Shown piece by piece: positions 1 to 22,870 of a stretch of DNA of 64,000 nucleotides (its first letter is position 1; the number at the start of each line of letters is the position of its first letter). The stretch comes from Luscinia megarhynchos (lineage: Eukaryota > Chordata > Aves > Passeriformes > Turdidae): assembly GCA_034336665.1 (NCBI GenBank), contig JAPFBE010000013.1, positions 16,533,056-16,597,055 on the forward strand, read 5' to 3'. The notes beneath the pieces are model-generated. The model searched no databases. It had not been told where the DNA came from and was given only the letters and a program-made list of their open reading frames with translations. Made by a program: the position numbers and the translations under genes.

Positions 1-279
1 AATGCTAAATAAAACTTACCCAGTAAATCTCAGGTCCTACATCTTGAAAGTTAGGGTTGTTTCCCCAAAGTTGATAAATTATCCTCAGTCCTGATAGCTT
101 CCTCCTCATGTCACCAGTTAGGGATGACTTCAAACTGTTTTCACCTCACTTGACCTGGACTGTCAAGAGGCAAAAAAGAAAAAAAGAAAGCTTAAGCCTC
201 CATTTGAGTTCCTGGGGGCTGTTTGTTTTGGTTTTGCAGTAGGTCACTTTGCAATGTTGTGACCTTTCTGTCCCTGCAG

Positions 280-13019
<12,740 letters not shown>

Positions 13020-13111
13020 AACAGTCCAAGCTGACAGCTATGAGAAAATACTTGATATAATCAGGCACAATGAAAGCTTAGGAAAAACAAAAAAAAAAAA
13101 GCACTTACAGA

Positions 13112-13117
13112 AATAAA
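13112..13117 (+). terminator. MYH15: Probable MYH15 poly(A) signal
   Basis: AATAAA lies 93 nt after the stop codon, following an A-rich run, with a T-rich stretch about 40 nt downstream. A second AATAAA at 13015-13020 overlaps the stop codon itself. The 3' UTR would therefore be very short. The true cleavage site cannot be seen from sequence alone. Confidence 0.5.
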
Positions 13118-13439
13118 CATCAAGTGAAAATCCAAATAGACTGTATAGCGTATTTCATTCATCTGTGTTTCTATTTTGCCAAGCCTCAGGGATCAATAGA
13201 AGATTACATACCGCCAACAGTCAACTTCATTATGTTGGAACAAATCCTAATTGGCAGATCTCTGACAAAATCAAAACTAAGGGCAAATCCAGTCATGCTT
13301 CACAGCCTCACGTATTTCATATGCAGATTGTTAAAGCAGATGTCCTGATTTATGAACAGTTCGCTCTCTCACTCTCCCTCCCTTCCCTCTTCCCACTCCT
13401 GAAATGGAGTTGGGAGTTGAAAGTATGAAAGGTGAAAGA

Positions 13440-13760
13440 TTACAGGCTAAGAACAATTTCCTGGAAACAGCAATGACATAAGAAAATGAATGGTAATACC
13501 AACAATATTAACTATAGAAGTGTACAAAAGAGAGCATGCTCACTGTAGACCCCTCCTTGATGGGACCACTTTTACCAAAGAGAATCCCTCTCCCCACTCT
13601 GACCCCCAAATGAAGTGGGGTGGCACCAAATAACATTAGGGTTCTGGCCATGTCCCCTCATGGCTACTGCAAAAAAATAACCCTGTCCTGGCTGGAACCA
13701 GGACAGCAGCACAGATAAAACCTGTGGAAGGGGACAGCCCTTAAAGCTGGGATAACTCAG
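13440..13760. mobile_element. Candidate decayed LTR-like fragment
   Basis: The segment around 13490-13530 ('accaacaatattaac' then 'tgtacaaaagaga') closely resembles 14058-14090 ('accaacaatgttaata' then 'tatacaaaaagaga'). It looks like a second, more decayed copy of the same LTR-like family. Boundaries are estimates and no target-site duplication was found. Confidence 0.35.
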
Positions 13761-13904
13761 CTTCCATATGCCCTGCCTGCAGGATCCTGAGCTTTGGAGG
13801 AGAAGAGAAAGTAAAGATTTTCATATGAACAGTCAATTTATAAGCTTCCACTACCACCAGTCAAGGGACTTCTCTTTGCCAGCTGCAGGACAGGCACAGG
13901 CACA

Positions 13905-14440
13905 GGGTGGTTTAACACCAGCCAGAAAATTAAACACCAAATAAGCCACCCCTAAATTTGAACTCCAAATAAGCCACTCCCCCCCACCCCTTTCTGGTAA
14001 GAGAGAGACAGAAGCAGAGACTGTGGGTTGACATAATTTAATCAAAGCAAAGACCAACAATGTTAATAACAATAGTATACAAAAAGAGATGCTTTGTCCA
14101 CAAAAAGGTGCCCACCACCTCAGCTTAGTTCCAGGTTTTCCCTGGCACAAAGACAAGATGGCAGACACTCCCTGTAAGTCATGTCCATGTGGTCCCCCAT
14201 GACAAGGACAAGATGGCAGCTGCTCCAGTGCTGCCAGTTCCACGTTTTTCCAGACAAAAATAGGGTGGCAATCATTCCCACACACCATGTGGCCCCCAGG
14301 ACAAAAGCAACATGGTGGGGGAGGCTCTCACAGCTAACATTTCCTACCCCTGAGCCCGAGACAATGGAAAACAATGATGGACAAACCCCTGGAGCTGGAT
14401 CCTCCATGTCACACTGCCCATTTTCCAGACTGCTCTGCTA
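13905..14440 (-). mobile_element. Candidate endogenous-retrovirus LTR remnant
   Basis: It opens with 'ggtggtttaacaccagccag', runs through a C-rich stretch at 13977-13992, then an A/T-rich 'aacaatgttaataacaat' block. This is the arrangement I recall for the antisense strand of common avian ERV LTRs. Short internal duplications are visible: 'ccaaataagccac' occurs at about 13938 and 13966, and a roughly 50-bp unit recurs at 14148-14330. No open retroviral gene is present. Confidence 0.45.
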
Positions 14441-15189
14441 GGCTGTGCTTGGCATCAATTCATCTTCTCACATCTCAGTCTGCCACTTTTTGTTCCCCAC
14501 AGCTGTACCCACTCTGACACTTCTCTGCTCCCCCCACCACTGCCAGTCCAGCACACTCTGCTGGGCTCATATTCACAACTGTCAACAGCAGACATGATTT
14601 TTGCTTTAAAATAAAATACTAAATGAAATTAAAACCAGTAAGCTCTCTCTATCATCCTGAAAAAAAAAATCCCTCAAAATTTAGGATTGTCTTCTTCTCT
14701 GGAAATTTCTTTCTTCCTTTAGGAAATCCACTTTTGCACGCTGACTTGTCACAGGAAGAGTCGGAGCTTCAGACAATCCCTGTCTTAGCCTCAGATTTTT
14801 GCAAGAGCTTGAATTTAAGAAATCACTTTGGCCTGCAAGTTCTAAGCATGGCAGATCAGCTCTATTAATAAAATTAGTTACTTATTGAACAGACAGGAGG
14901 TAACACAGGAAAGGTCTTAATCAGAGCTACTTAAAACAGAGTATGAAATAAAAAAACTACCAATAAATTACATAAAACAGTGCATGATATCAAAACTATA
15001 TTAAAACTAGCAAAAGAAATACCCAGCCCCCAGAGGAGTAACTGTAAAGCAGGTGTTCTAAGTAGAAATTCCAGGTTTCCAGGAAAATTCAGAGTTCTGC
15101 TTTGTGAAAGTTTGATGTACCTTATACAGTTTGTAAAGGTAGGTGCCTGTCAGTCAGAAATCCAGTTTCTCTTTCCAGATCCTATCGAC

Positions 15190-15700
15190 GATTGAGAGAG
15201 AGGGGGACTACTGATTTGTGATCAGAAACCAAATTTACTGTGAGCTACAAATGCTTATATACCATTTTTAGGAAGACTAGTAATTTTTTTCTTCATTCAT
15301 TGGGTTAAACATCACACAGACAAACCTTACACTTCTACTTAGTTCAATCTTCTTTCCTGTCGCCAGTCTTGATCCAATCTTCTTGTAATCTTCAAAGCTC
15401 TGTTTGCTCTTGCCAAGGCATTTTGGTTATCAAACTGCATATGCTAATTGAATCTTAGCTTCCACAAGATCTCACTTCCACAGTAAGATGCTTAATGTCA
15501 GTTGGGAGATGCCAGACCAATGGTAATCCCATGCTGCCAAAATAACTCACTACAAGACAGCTTTGTCTGGTTTGAGTTAACTCACAAGTAAACAAGCAAC
15601 AGATAATCTCACATGGGGGTGAGATGCCCTGCTATATGAGTTTTTACATACAAGTTTCCACTGACATTTTTTCCCCCACGTGTCCATTACTGTTGCTCAG
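15190..15700 (-). mobile_element. Candidate LTR remnant on the minus strand
   Basis: On the minus strand a TATATAA box (about 15261-15255) is followed 20 nt later by the hexamer variant AGTAAA (15239-15234) and a pyrimidine-rich stretch. The tight TATA-to-poly(A) spacing is like that in alpharetrovirus-type LTRs. The 5' limit is a guess. No gag, pol or env reading frame flanks it. Confidence 0.35.
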
Positions 15701-15854
15701 AAGATGACATTTCCCTGTGGCTCTTAGTGTAACTCAAGGGAGCAGATGGAGGAACTATTTGTTCTTTTCATCACCAATCTCAGTAGCATCTGTGTGCAGA
15801 GAGCTGTTTTCTTCCTGTGCGTTAAGGTGTTCATAGGACTTCTCTCTGCTGCGG

Positions 15855-16360
15855 TATGTTTTTATGTTAATGGTTTGTCCTGTTGGCCTCCATGTTAATG
15901 CTTTTGTCCAAAGTTGTACCCCACCTGTCAACCCTCTGTTCCTGAATATTCCCAGTTCCTCCTCCCTTCAGTTGCCAATCCTCCCTTGTGCCAAGCCCCT
16001 GTGTGGACATCCCCTTTGGAGATCCCCTAAACCAGGAGGCCCTATTGGCCCAAGTGACCCATTCTCCTTCTCCTGCTTTTCTCATTGGTTCCTGTTGTGC
16101 AAACCCTGCCTTAAGCTCCTCCCCAACTCTATTATCATTGTTTCCTGACCCTAAACCTTGCCCTCACGTCTGTCCCTTAAAATCTCTGGCCCAGCCTTTG
16201 TTCCTCACCCTTGCCTTCTGGTCTGCCTTTATGTTGATTGTTGGTTGGCAAGTAAGGTGCTGGCTGGCAAGCAAGGCTCGTCTTGTCTGCTTTCCAAATT
16301 GATCGACTCGGACTCCGGGGCCCCAGGGGCGTGTTGCCCCTTATTAGCGCACACACCACT
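15855..16360 (+). mobile_element. Candidate solo LTR, plus strand
   Basis: This is a gene-free block of about 500 bp rich in C and T. It ends with a GC-rich segment ('gactccggggccccaggggc', about 16311-16330) and 'ttattagcgcacacacca', which resembles the U5 end of avian ERV LTRs. Near-direct repeats 'atgttaatggtttgtcc' and 'atgttaatgcttttgtcc' lie close to its start. Ends and target duplication are not resolved. Confidence 0.35.
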
Positions 16361-16379
16361 CTTCATTTTTTTCTAGACA

Positions 16380-17480
16380 AAATAAAAATACTCGTAAGAA
16401 CTACTGATGTGTAAAATTAATCCCCTAGTGGGAACAGAAAAGGACACACCCACTATAAAGATAAGTCAGCATTTCCCATTTTAGCATTATCTGAATAAAA
16501 TAAGCATCCACACAATAGTGTAGAAACATTCCTGTTTTTTCTATATTATCTTCCATCAATATAACCAGAGCTGAGTTAAGCTGTAAACTGTTCCACTGCC
16601 TCTGATTACAGTATGTTTGAGGGCTCAACAGGTCCCAGGATAACTTAATCTCGCTTAAATTGGTTAGACAACTGCATCTCAAAGTGTATTAACATTTCTA
16701 AAGCATGTTACAACTGCTTAATAAGCTGCATGTACGTGAATCTCCATGTAGAGAGAAAAATTAAAAAAGACTGAGGCATAATAATATCTGAGTTTTCTGT
16801 CTCTTTGCTGTACCTCATGGTACCCATCATAAAATGTTAGCTGAAGCTTACTAGATCTAGACTGTGACAACACATTCACATATAGGGAGTTTGAAGGTAA
16901 ATCTCTCCATGGATAGGGTCAGGCACAGAAGGATGGACTAAGAACTAAAGTTTGGATTTTTAAGGATGCTCACTTCAATTCCAGAAGAAAGAGACAAAAT
17001 ATTCTAAGACAGAGCCAACCTATTACAAACACGTGAGAATAAAATGCATCCACTTGAAGATGCTGTAGTCCAGTAAAGAGGAGAGGTGTGCAGAGATGAG
17101 GTCAGGGACCATATGGTTCTAAGGATCTCCTACACAAAGCAATTTAGTATCACTTTTCAAACAGAAGTTTTGACAAGCTTTGACATTGCATACAATTAAA
17201 CAGCAATTTGGACCCTAATGAAGACTGGTATGAGCATTGTTTGAGAAACTTCACGTTTTGGATTCTTTTTGGTCTTAATGAAAAGTGAGAAAATTCAGCA
17301 ATTTGATCTTTCTTTAAGCAAGTTATTGGAAAATATTTGTGAGGGGTAACCCTTTCATCCTTCTGTAAAGCACAGAAGAGCATCTGATTAAAAGCTTGTT
17401 GACATTGTTACGCTCAAAATACTACTGTAGAGATGTGCCACAGAGGGCCTTCAGACTTAAGAAAATAGCAAAAATGAGGA
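16380..17480. other. Intergenic sequence between LTR cluster and HHLA2
   Basis: No coding exon, RNA gene or repeat was recognised. If the HHLA2 tail exon proposed at about 17.5 kb is wrong, the true last exon could lie here. I could not find a segment resembling the longer human HHLA2 tail. Confidence 0.5.
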
Positions 17481-17483
17481 CAA

Positions 17484-17489
17484 TTTATT
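17484..17489 (-). terminator. HHLA2: Possible HHLA2 poly(A) signal
   Basis: AATAAA on the minus strand, followed by a T-rich stretch. It supports, but does not prove, the short last exon at 17540-17517. Confidence 0.35.
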
Positions 17490-17516
17490 TCTGCTGAAAC
17501 TTACCTTCCTACATTT

Positions 17517-17540
17517 TCAGCCTTTTTTGTATTCTTTAAA
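17517..17540 (-). CDS. HHLA2: Tentative HHLA2 last coding exon (short tail)
   Basis: After an acceptor-like ttttcatag, the phase-0 frame reads FKEYKKG and then TGA. An AATAAA follows 27 nt after the stop. This would give a cytoplasmic tail of only about 10 residues against about 50 in human. The exon is proposed only because frame, acceptor and poly(A) signal agree; a longer tail exon elsewhere is possible. Confidence 0.33.
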   Translation of the reverse strand, partial: FKEYKKG

Positions 17541-20500
17541 CTATGAAAATCAAATTTATGTTTTAATCAAACATTCAAGGTCTGGATTTAGGTATTTCCC
17601 TTCAGTTTGAGTTGGGGGTCCATTTTGAGGAGGTGGTCAATGGGTTTCAGTCTCCCACTGCCAGAATTATCTTCCCCCACTTACTGCTCAGTTCTTTCAA
17701 CTTCCCTCCTGGTGGTCCTTGTCCAGACAGCCAGTTCACACTGGGATTATCTTCCTTTTTCTTAAAACAAAAGATCACCCTAGCAAATAATGCTACCAGT
17801 GCAGCTTGTTTAATCATAACAATCTAGCTACAGCTACTGACCACCAATTTTTTTTTTAAGTTGCAAAGTTTGGCTCAAACCCTCACTCAAATCTTGAGGA
17901 GCTTGGTACCAACAGTATCTTAAAAATAATTACTCTAATTATTGTACATACCTTGAGACAGTAAAGTGTCACTGCAAACACTGCAAGCACTGCAAGCACT
18001 CCAAGCACAATTTTCCAGGTGCTACCTGAATTTTCTTTAAAAATACAAATACAAAACAGAATTGCTTTATATCACAAATATTCACTCTTATTCAATAAAC
18101 ATATAAAAGCAATGATTTTTTCTTATTTATAATCAAAAAGGTATGATTTAGGGGGAAAGAAACATTAAAATGAAACTGAGACAAGAACAACAATATTCAA
18201 GTTACTTGACTCGTACTGTAAGATTTTGAAGTGATACTTTACTGACTTAAGTGTGAACAGCCAAATCAGATTATTTCACTTAATTGTGCAGATATCAAAT
18301 TCCATGTGTGCTCATGGGATAGGATTTGACAACTTCTTAATACAAGTCCCATTTAAAACCAACCAACTGCCCAGTGTCTAAACAGGGCCTCCAGATTTGG
18401 TGCTCAGTGCCATAAACAGCACTGTTGATTTACAGTAGAGCAGCTCTGTAAATGTCATCCAGCCTGGATCAAAAATCTCAGGATCTCCTACTGCAAAATC
18501 TTTGCAACTTTAATTGAAAAGAATGAAACATTGCCCAGCTTCATAGTGCAACCATGCAATCCAGGTGGATACAAGAAATCCTGAGATGAGTGATAACCAT
18601 GGATTCTACAGGAGATCAAGGCCCACCTAGAAGAAACCTCTGTACAGCACCAAACTGCCAGAAGAACTTGACTCTGTAACCACAATCAGAAGAGAAGAGG
18701 AGCTTCTTCTCTTTAGAAGAGGAGCCTTAAGCAGCAACCCTTCCTTACACAGGAGAGATGATTGTAATTCAATCTCTTTTTTTTCCCTCAAAAGCCATCT
18801 TTCCAGTGGCCCTTGGAAACCTTTTGAATGGCTCAGCAGCTGCTGTGCCATGACTAATATCCAACATAGTCTAGCCCATTCCCTGCTGTCTCCAACTGCT
18901 TATCTGCTTTCAGACTGTGCTGAAAGCCACAAAGGTGCTCATCTGTAGTTATTATCACTTATTCTACCCCCTTTTCTGTTATGTTGCCTCTATTTTTCAT
19001 GTGTTACTGACTTGCTTCAAGTTCTCTTCTTTGTTTAGAAGAGGTGCCCTATATTAGTTCTCAGTCTTTTAGGTGATTGTTTTTAATCGTGTGAAATGTC
19101 TGTGTGCTACTGTTGTATGTGCTACTGACAATGAAATAACTGTAACTAAGATTTCACAGCCGGGAATTTTCTCATAGCTCATAAAAACACAGGCATGCAT
19201 TTAAACATATATATATCCCCAGGCCTAAAAAAGGCCTGCTACATAGAATTAAAGCTTTGAAAATAACAACTGTGTGCTCTCAACAAGCTTTCTTCTGCAG
19301 CCGAACTTATACCACATGCTTTGGGCTTCCCATCATCTCTCTGTTACGTTTATAGCTATGTTTGCTGCCAGCAGGGAATTTAGGACAGAATTCTGAGAGC
19401 CCTGCTATGTCCTCAGCTATGAGAGCAGTTGGTGGGAACTGAAAGCAGCCACTGATTTCATAACCTTTACCACAATAAACAGCTGACTGAAAAAAATAAA
19501 TTTCTAATCTTTAAATAAACTCATCTTAGGTAACTTCCTTTCTCTCTGAGCCAACAAAAATAAAAGATGCATCTCTTCCTCCCAACTGTACCAATCACAT
19601 CAAGATGTTTTTTCTCAGTATTTTATAGATTTTTGGCTTTTTGGCTGTACATTGTCCTAACTGATTCTTATCCTCTGAAATGAAAGGAGCAGCAACTTAC
19701 CAACATGCAGAGTGCTCAAAATAAGTTTTGTGTAGAGAGGTGTTGAAATGTTGCACAGATATTCTCCACTGTCGTCTGCACTAAGATGATCCAACATCAG
19801 TGAAAAGTCAGTTTCATCAATCTGGACTCGAGGCTGGTGAGAGTGGAATGTGCCATTGGAGGAGGCCAGGACTGAGGTCACTGCATTTCTGTGTAATGTC
19901 CAGACCACACTGAAACCATCAGTGCTTGCATTATCATTGCCATGGTCACAAGGAATTACGGCGCGATCTCCTTCCTTTCTAAAAAGGTCGTCTGAAACAG
20001 ATAAAGAGCTCTCTGCACCTTTTTTTGGAAAATACTGTGAAGGTTATCTACATATTTTCTGAATTTTTTCTGAGGTTTGATACTACCATGATACAAATAC
20101 AAAAAACAATACAAAAACATATTTCATTACTTTGATATCATATTAAAATATCACAGTATGTTTCTAGAAGCATCTGAAGATTTTAAAAACAAACCCATCT
20201 TACACTAAAAAATCTGATTGGTACTGACAACATTTATGAAAATCCTTTTTTAAAAATTTTACTATTATTCCTCTAATTGAGGGGCTCATTAATAGAAGTG
20301 ATGCAGTCTAGTCTAGGCTACTGTGTAAAACAGCAGGAAATTCTGTGTGCTGGGAGCAGAGAGAAAATGCAACTGACCACATACCTGCACATCTGAAGCA
20401 AAAGGACAAAACACAACATAATTTAACTAAAAGAATAAAAACATTGTATGCAGTTAGAAATAACTTTTAGCTATGATGGACTTAAGTACTTGTCTATATT

Positions 20501-22870
20501 GAATGTTTAACAATTATTGAATAGCTTTAAAAAGACAGGAAAGGGAAAAAGAAGGCAGGTAAGTGGAATTAACACCTAATATATAAAATACTAATACAAG
20601 ATAAATTAACATCATACCACAACTATTGATTTGACAGCAATGGTGACTGGCAGTCAGCTGGAGAGGAAGATAATAGATTGTTTTGACATGGTGTAACTAC
20701 ACTTGATTTCTGGGGGGAGGGTTTCACGAACAGAAGTATGGGGCTGAAAAATCATGGTGACAAAAAAACCAAAATTGTACTCCACACTACTATTATAGAA
20801 ACAAAAGGAAAGCAGTTTGTTTTCAAAATATTCTACTGAGGGGTTAGATGGATGCAGGGAAATGTAAAAAAAAAAAAGTAATTAAATGTACCTTTTTCTC
20901 TAGTGGATCAGAGGCACAGATAACAAAACACATATAGTGCACTTATTAGCTACTATGATGCCATACTTGAAACTTTCCATATTGTAAACTATTCCATGCA
21001 AATTAAAAACTGCACTATTGTTCTGGAGTTTATGCAGTGGGTTAGGAACTGAGTGTGTCTGGGTATACTTTAGGGGTTTAGCAGGGTGATGGAAACATTC
21101 ATGCACATTTCACAAGGGAACTGCTCTTGCATTGCTCTTCCTTCAATTAAAAATATTTCCTAAGAAACAGGAGAGGTTGAAAAGCACCAGATATTTTCTT
21201 GAATTGAATTTCCAATGAAATTCAGGAGGAAGACACACCAGACTTGAAACTTCATAGTCCTGCTTTTCCTTAACTAACAAAATGAGCTGCTGTACACTAA
21301 AATTCAAACTGTTTGCTGCTCTCCATTCCCATGCACTCCAGCACTCAGACTGGTACTTAAGGATGCATGTGAAGAGAAGTACAATGAAAAGATCAAACAA
21401 TACCAGTAAAAGTCTGGCAAAAGATAGAAAATGGACAGAGTGAAGATCATATACAGCTAAAGCAGCAGGTAAACTTTCACCTCCCCCATAGAACCTGCAT
21501 AATTCTCTAAGGTTTCCATGTATTCATGGAATAGGCAAAAGAGGTAAAATTCTTCTATTAATAGAGGGTAAAGTTTGTTTAGTAGGCACCTCTTAAAATG
21601 TGAAACTGATATAGAAAAGATGTTAAGAGGAAAGGTAACTTACAGAAGGGTGAGCTAGGCCCTCTCATTCCTACTTCTTGGAAGTAACTTGTAATGCTGC
21701 ATGTAATCCTAACAAATGCATTTCAAAGAGAAAATTATATCCTTTTGCACTGTCCCATATCCCTGTTGCCCCACTGCAAAAAGACTGTCCTTAGTTTGAC
21801 TGTGAAGCTAACTGTGAAATTCAGAAGCAGTGCAGGAAGAGATTTCATTCCTACCTTGTATCATCTTCCATTCAGCAGCCCACACATCATGATGGAAATG
21901 AATATGACAGTAGTAAGTATCTGCTGTGTTTATAATGTCCTTGTCACTTCTGATAGAATAGAGAGCTCCATTCATGGTTTCCTCCCGATCTGTCTCTTGC
22001 ATGGATACATTGCCTTGTACCCAAGATATATTTGGTGCTGGATAAGTGAAAAAGGCATAGCACTTCAGTCTCCTTTCTGTGTTTGTCTTTTGGTATTCCA
22101 GTGCACAAGAAGGAGGAGCTGTAGATTAAAAAAAAATAAATCCTACTACTTAAAAAATAGTTTTCAACTGGAAGTGATTGCTCTTTAGAACTACCACTGA
22201 GAAAAATAAATATAGCTGAGAACAAAACAATCTATGTTTGATTTCAGAAGAAAGCAAAGCTATTTACAATGCCAAGATTTGTATTGTTCTAAGAAGCCAC
22301 ATTATGTGCACTATGTAATTACCCCTTAGAATTCAGGGTGCAGTAAGTTATGAAAACAAGTGCTGCACTAAAATTTTGCAATCCATGTTTCAGCGTTTCA
22401 CCAGAGAAAAAAAAATTGCTTCATAACACCATCAGGCCCAAAAGGTGCTCTGCAGGATTGGAGGATTTTGATTTCATGGGAGAAACAACATAAGGAAATC
22501 TGTTGGTGCCCTCCCATTTGCAGTGGTGCAAACCAAGCGGTTTTGATGCCTTACTGACCTCTTAGGTGCAGCATCACTTTCACTTCTGTTCCATCTTGTG
22601 TTGTTCCCACGTAGCAGGTATAAGAGCCCTTGTCAGTCATGGTCAAGTTACTAAGTTTCAAGGAGGCATTTCCTCTAGGGATGCTCTCATGGAAAAGCTG
22701 TGTTCTGCCTCTGTAATGTGGATCTTGTTTTTCCAGCTGATCCTTCTGTCGGTAGTAACTGTGCACTATTTTGTTCTCTTTGCTCCAGTGAATTACTTCA
22801 TCATGCCCAGGTGGGAAACTACAAGGGAGGATGCAATCCTTGGAAAACAGCCCTGTTACTTCTACCTGTT
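17517..22870 (-). CDS. HHLA2: HHLA2 (B7-H7/B7-H5), T-cell co-signalling ligand, signal exon missing
   Basis: This is a type I membrane protein of the B7 family. In human it binds TMIGD2 (CD28H) and KIR3DL3 and tunes T- and NK-cell activity. The exons seen on the minus strand are 22870-22559 (IgV), 22118-21855 (IgC), 19991-19701 (second IgV), 18025-17952 (membrane helix) and tentatively 17540-17517 (tail). All Ig exons are phase 1-1, as expected for the superfamily. IgV1 shows VIHWSKENKIVHSYYRQKDQ and GSYTCYVG, which match human HHLA2 closely, including the HSYY motif. The V-C-V layout is characteristic of HHLA2, since other B7 members are V-C. Several N-glycosylation sites are visible. The gene is convergent with MYH15 and divergent from IFT57, as in human. 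The signal peptide must lie beyond 22870. Confidence 0.88.
17952..18025 (-). CDS. HHLA2: HHLA2 exon: transmembrane helix
   Basis: 74 nt, acceptor gaaaattcag, donor GTATGT. In the inherited phase it reads GSTWKIVLGVLAVLAVFAVT followed by LYCLK: one uncharged helix of about 20 residues flanked by Lys on both sides. It leaves the frame at phase 0. Confidence 0.85.
19701..19991 (-). CDS. HHLA2: HHLA2 exon: second IgV domain
   Basis: 291 nt, phase 1-1, acceptor tctgtttcag, donor GTAAGT. It reads DDLFRKEGDRAVIPCDHG and ends in LSADDSGEYLCNISTPLY. The DSGEYLCNIS string is identical to what I recall of human HHLA2 domain 3. A third Ig domain separates HHLA2 from two-domain B7 proteins. Confidence 0.92.
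19992..21854 (-). other. HHLA2: HHLA2 intron between IgC and second IgV
   Basis: A 1.86-kb AT-rich intron. I recognise no repeat family, RNA gene or further Ig exon in either strand. The other HHLA2 introns, 18026-19700 and 22119-22558, are also plain. Confidence 0.55.
21855..22118 (-). CDS. HHLA2: HHLA2 exon: IgC domain
   Basis: 264 nt, phase 1-1, acceptor ttaatctacag, donor GTAGGA. It reads APPSCALEYQKTNTERRLKC, then AFFTYPAPNISWVQGNVS and ADTYYCHIHFHHDVW. This is an IgC fold with the canonical Cys (LKCYAF) and Trp (ISWVQ), and the second Cys in YYCHIHF. Human HHLA2 has an equivalent YPRPIITWK segment. Confidence 0.92.
22559..22870 (-). CDS. HHLA2: HHLA2 exon: first IgV domain
   Basis: 312 nt, phase 1-1, acceptor ggttttacag, donor GTCAGT. 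It encodes the IgV domain with Cys in DCILPCSF and SYTCYVG, the core Trp in VIHWSK and the DKGSYTC turn. Sequons are GNAS and SNLT. The start ATG of the longer frame (22955) is in the intron and lacks a hydrophobic leader. Confidence 0.92.

Noticed and set aside
18691..18714. Nine-base perfect hairpin in purine/pyrimidine-rich sequence in an HHLA2 intron
   Set aside because: Too short, and expected in GA-rich DNA; no microRNA-like precursor extends around it.
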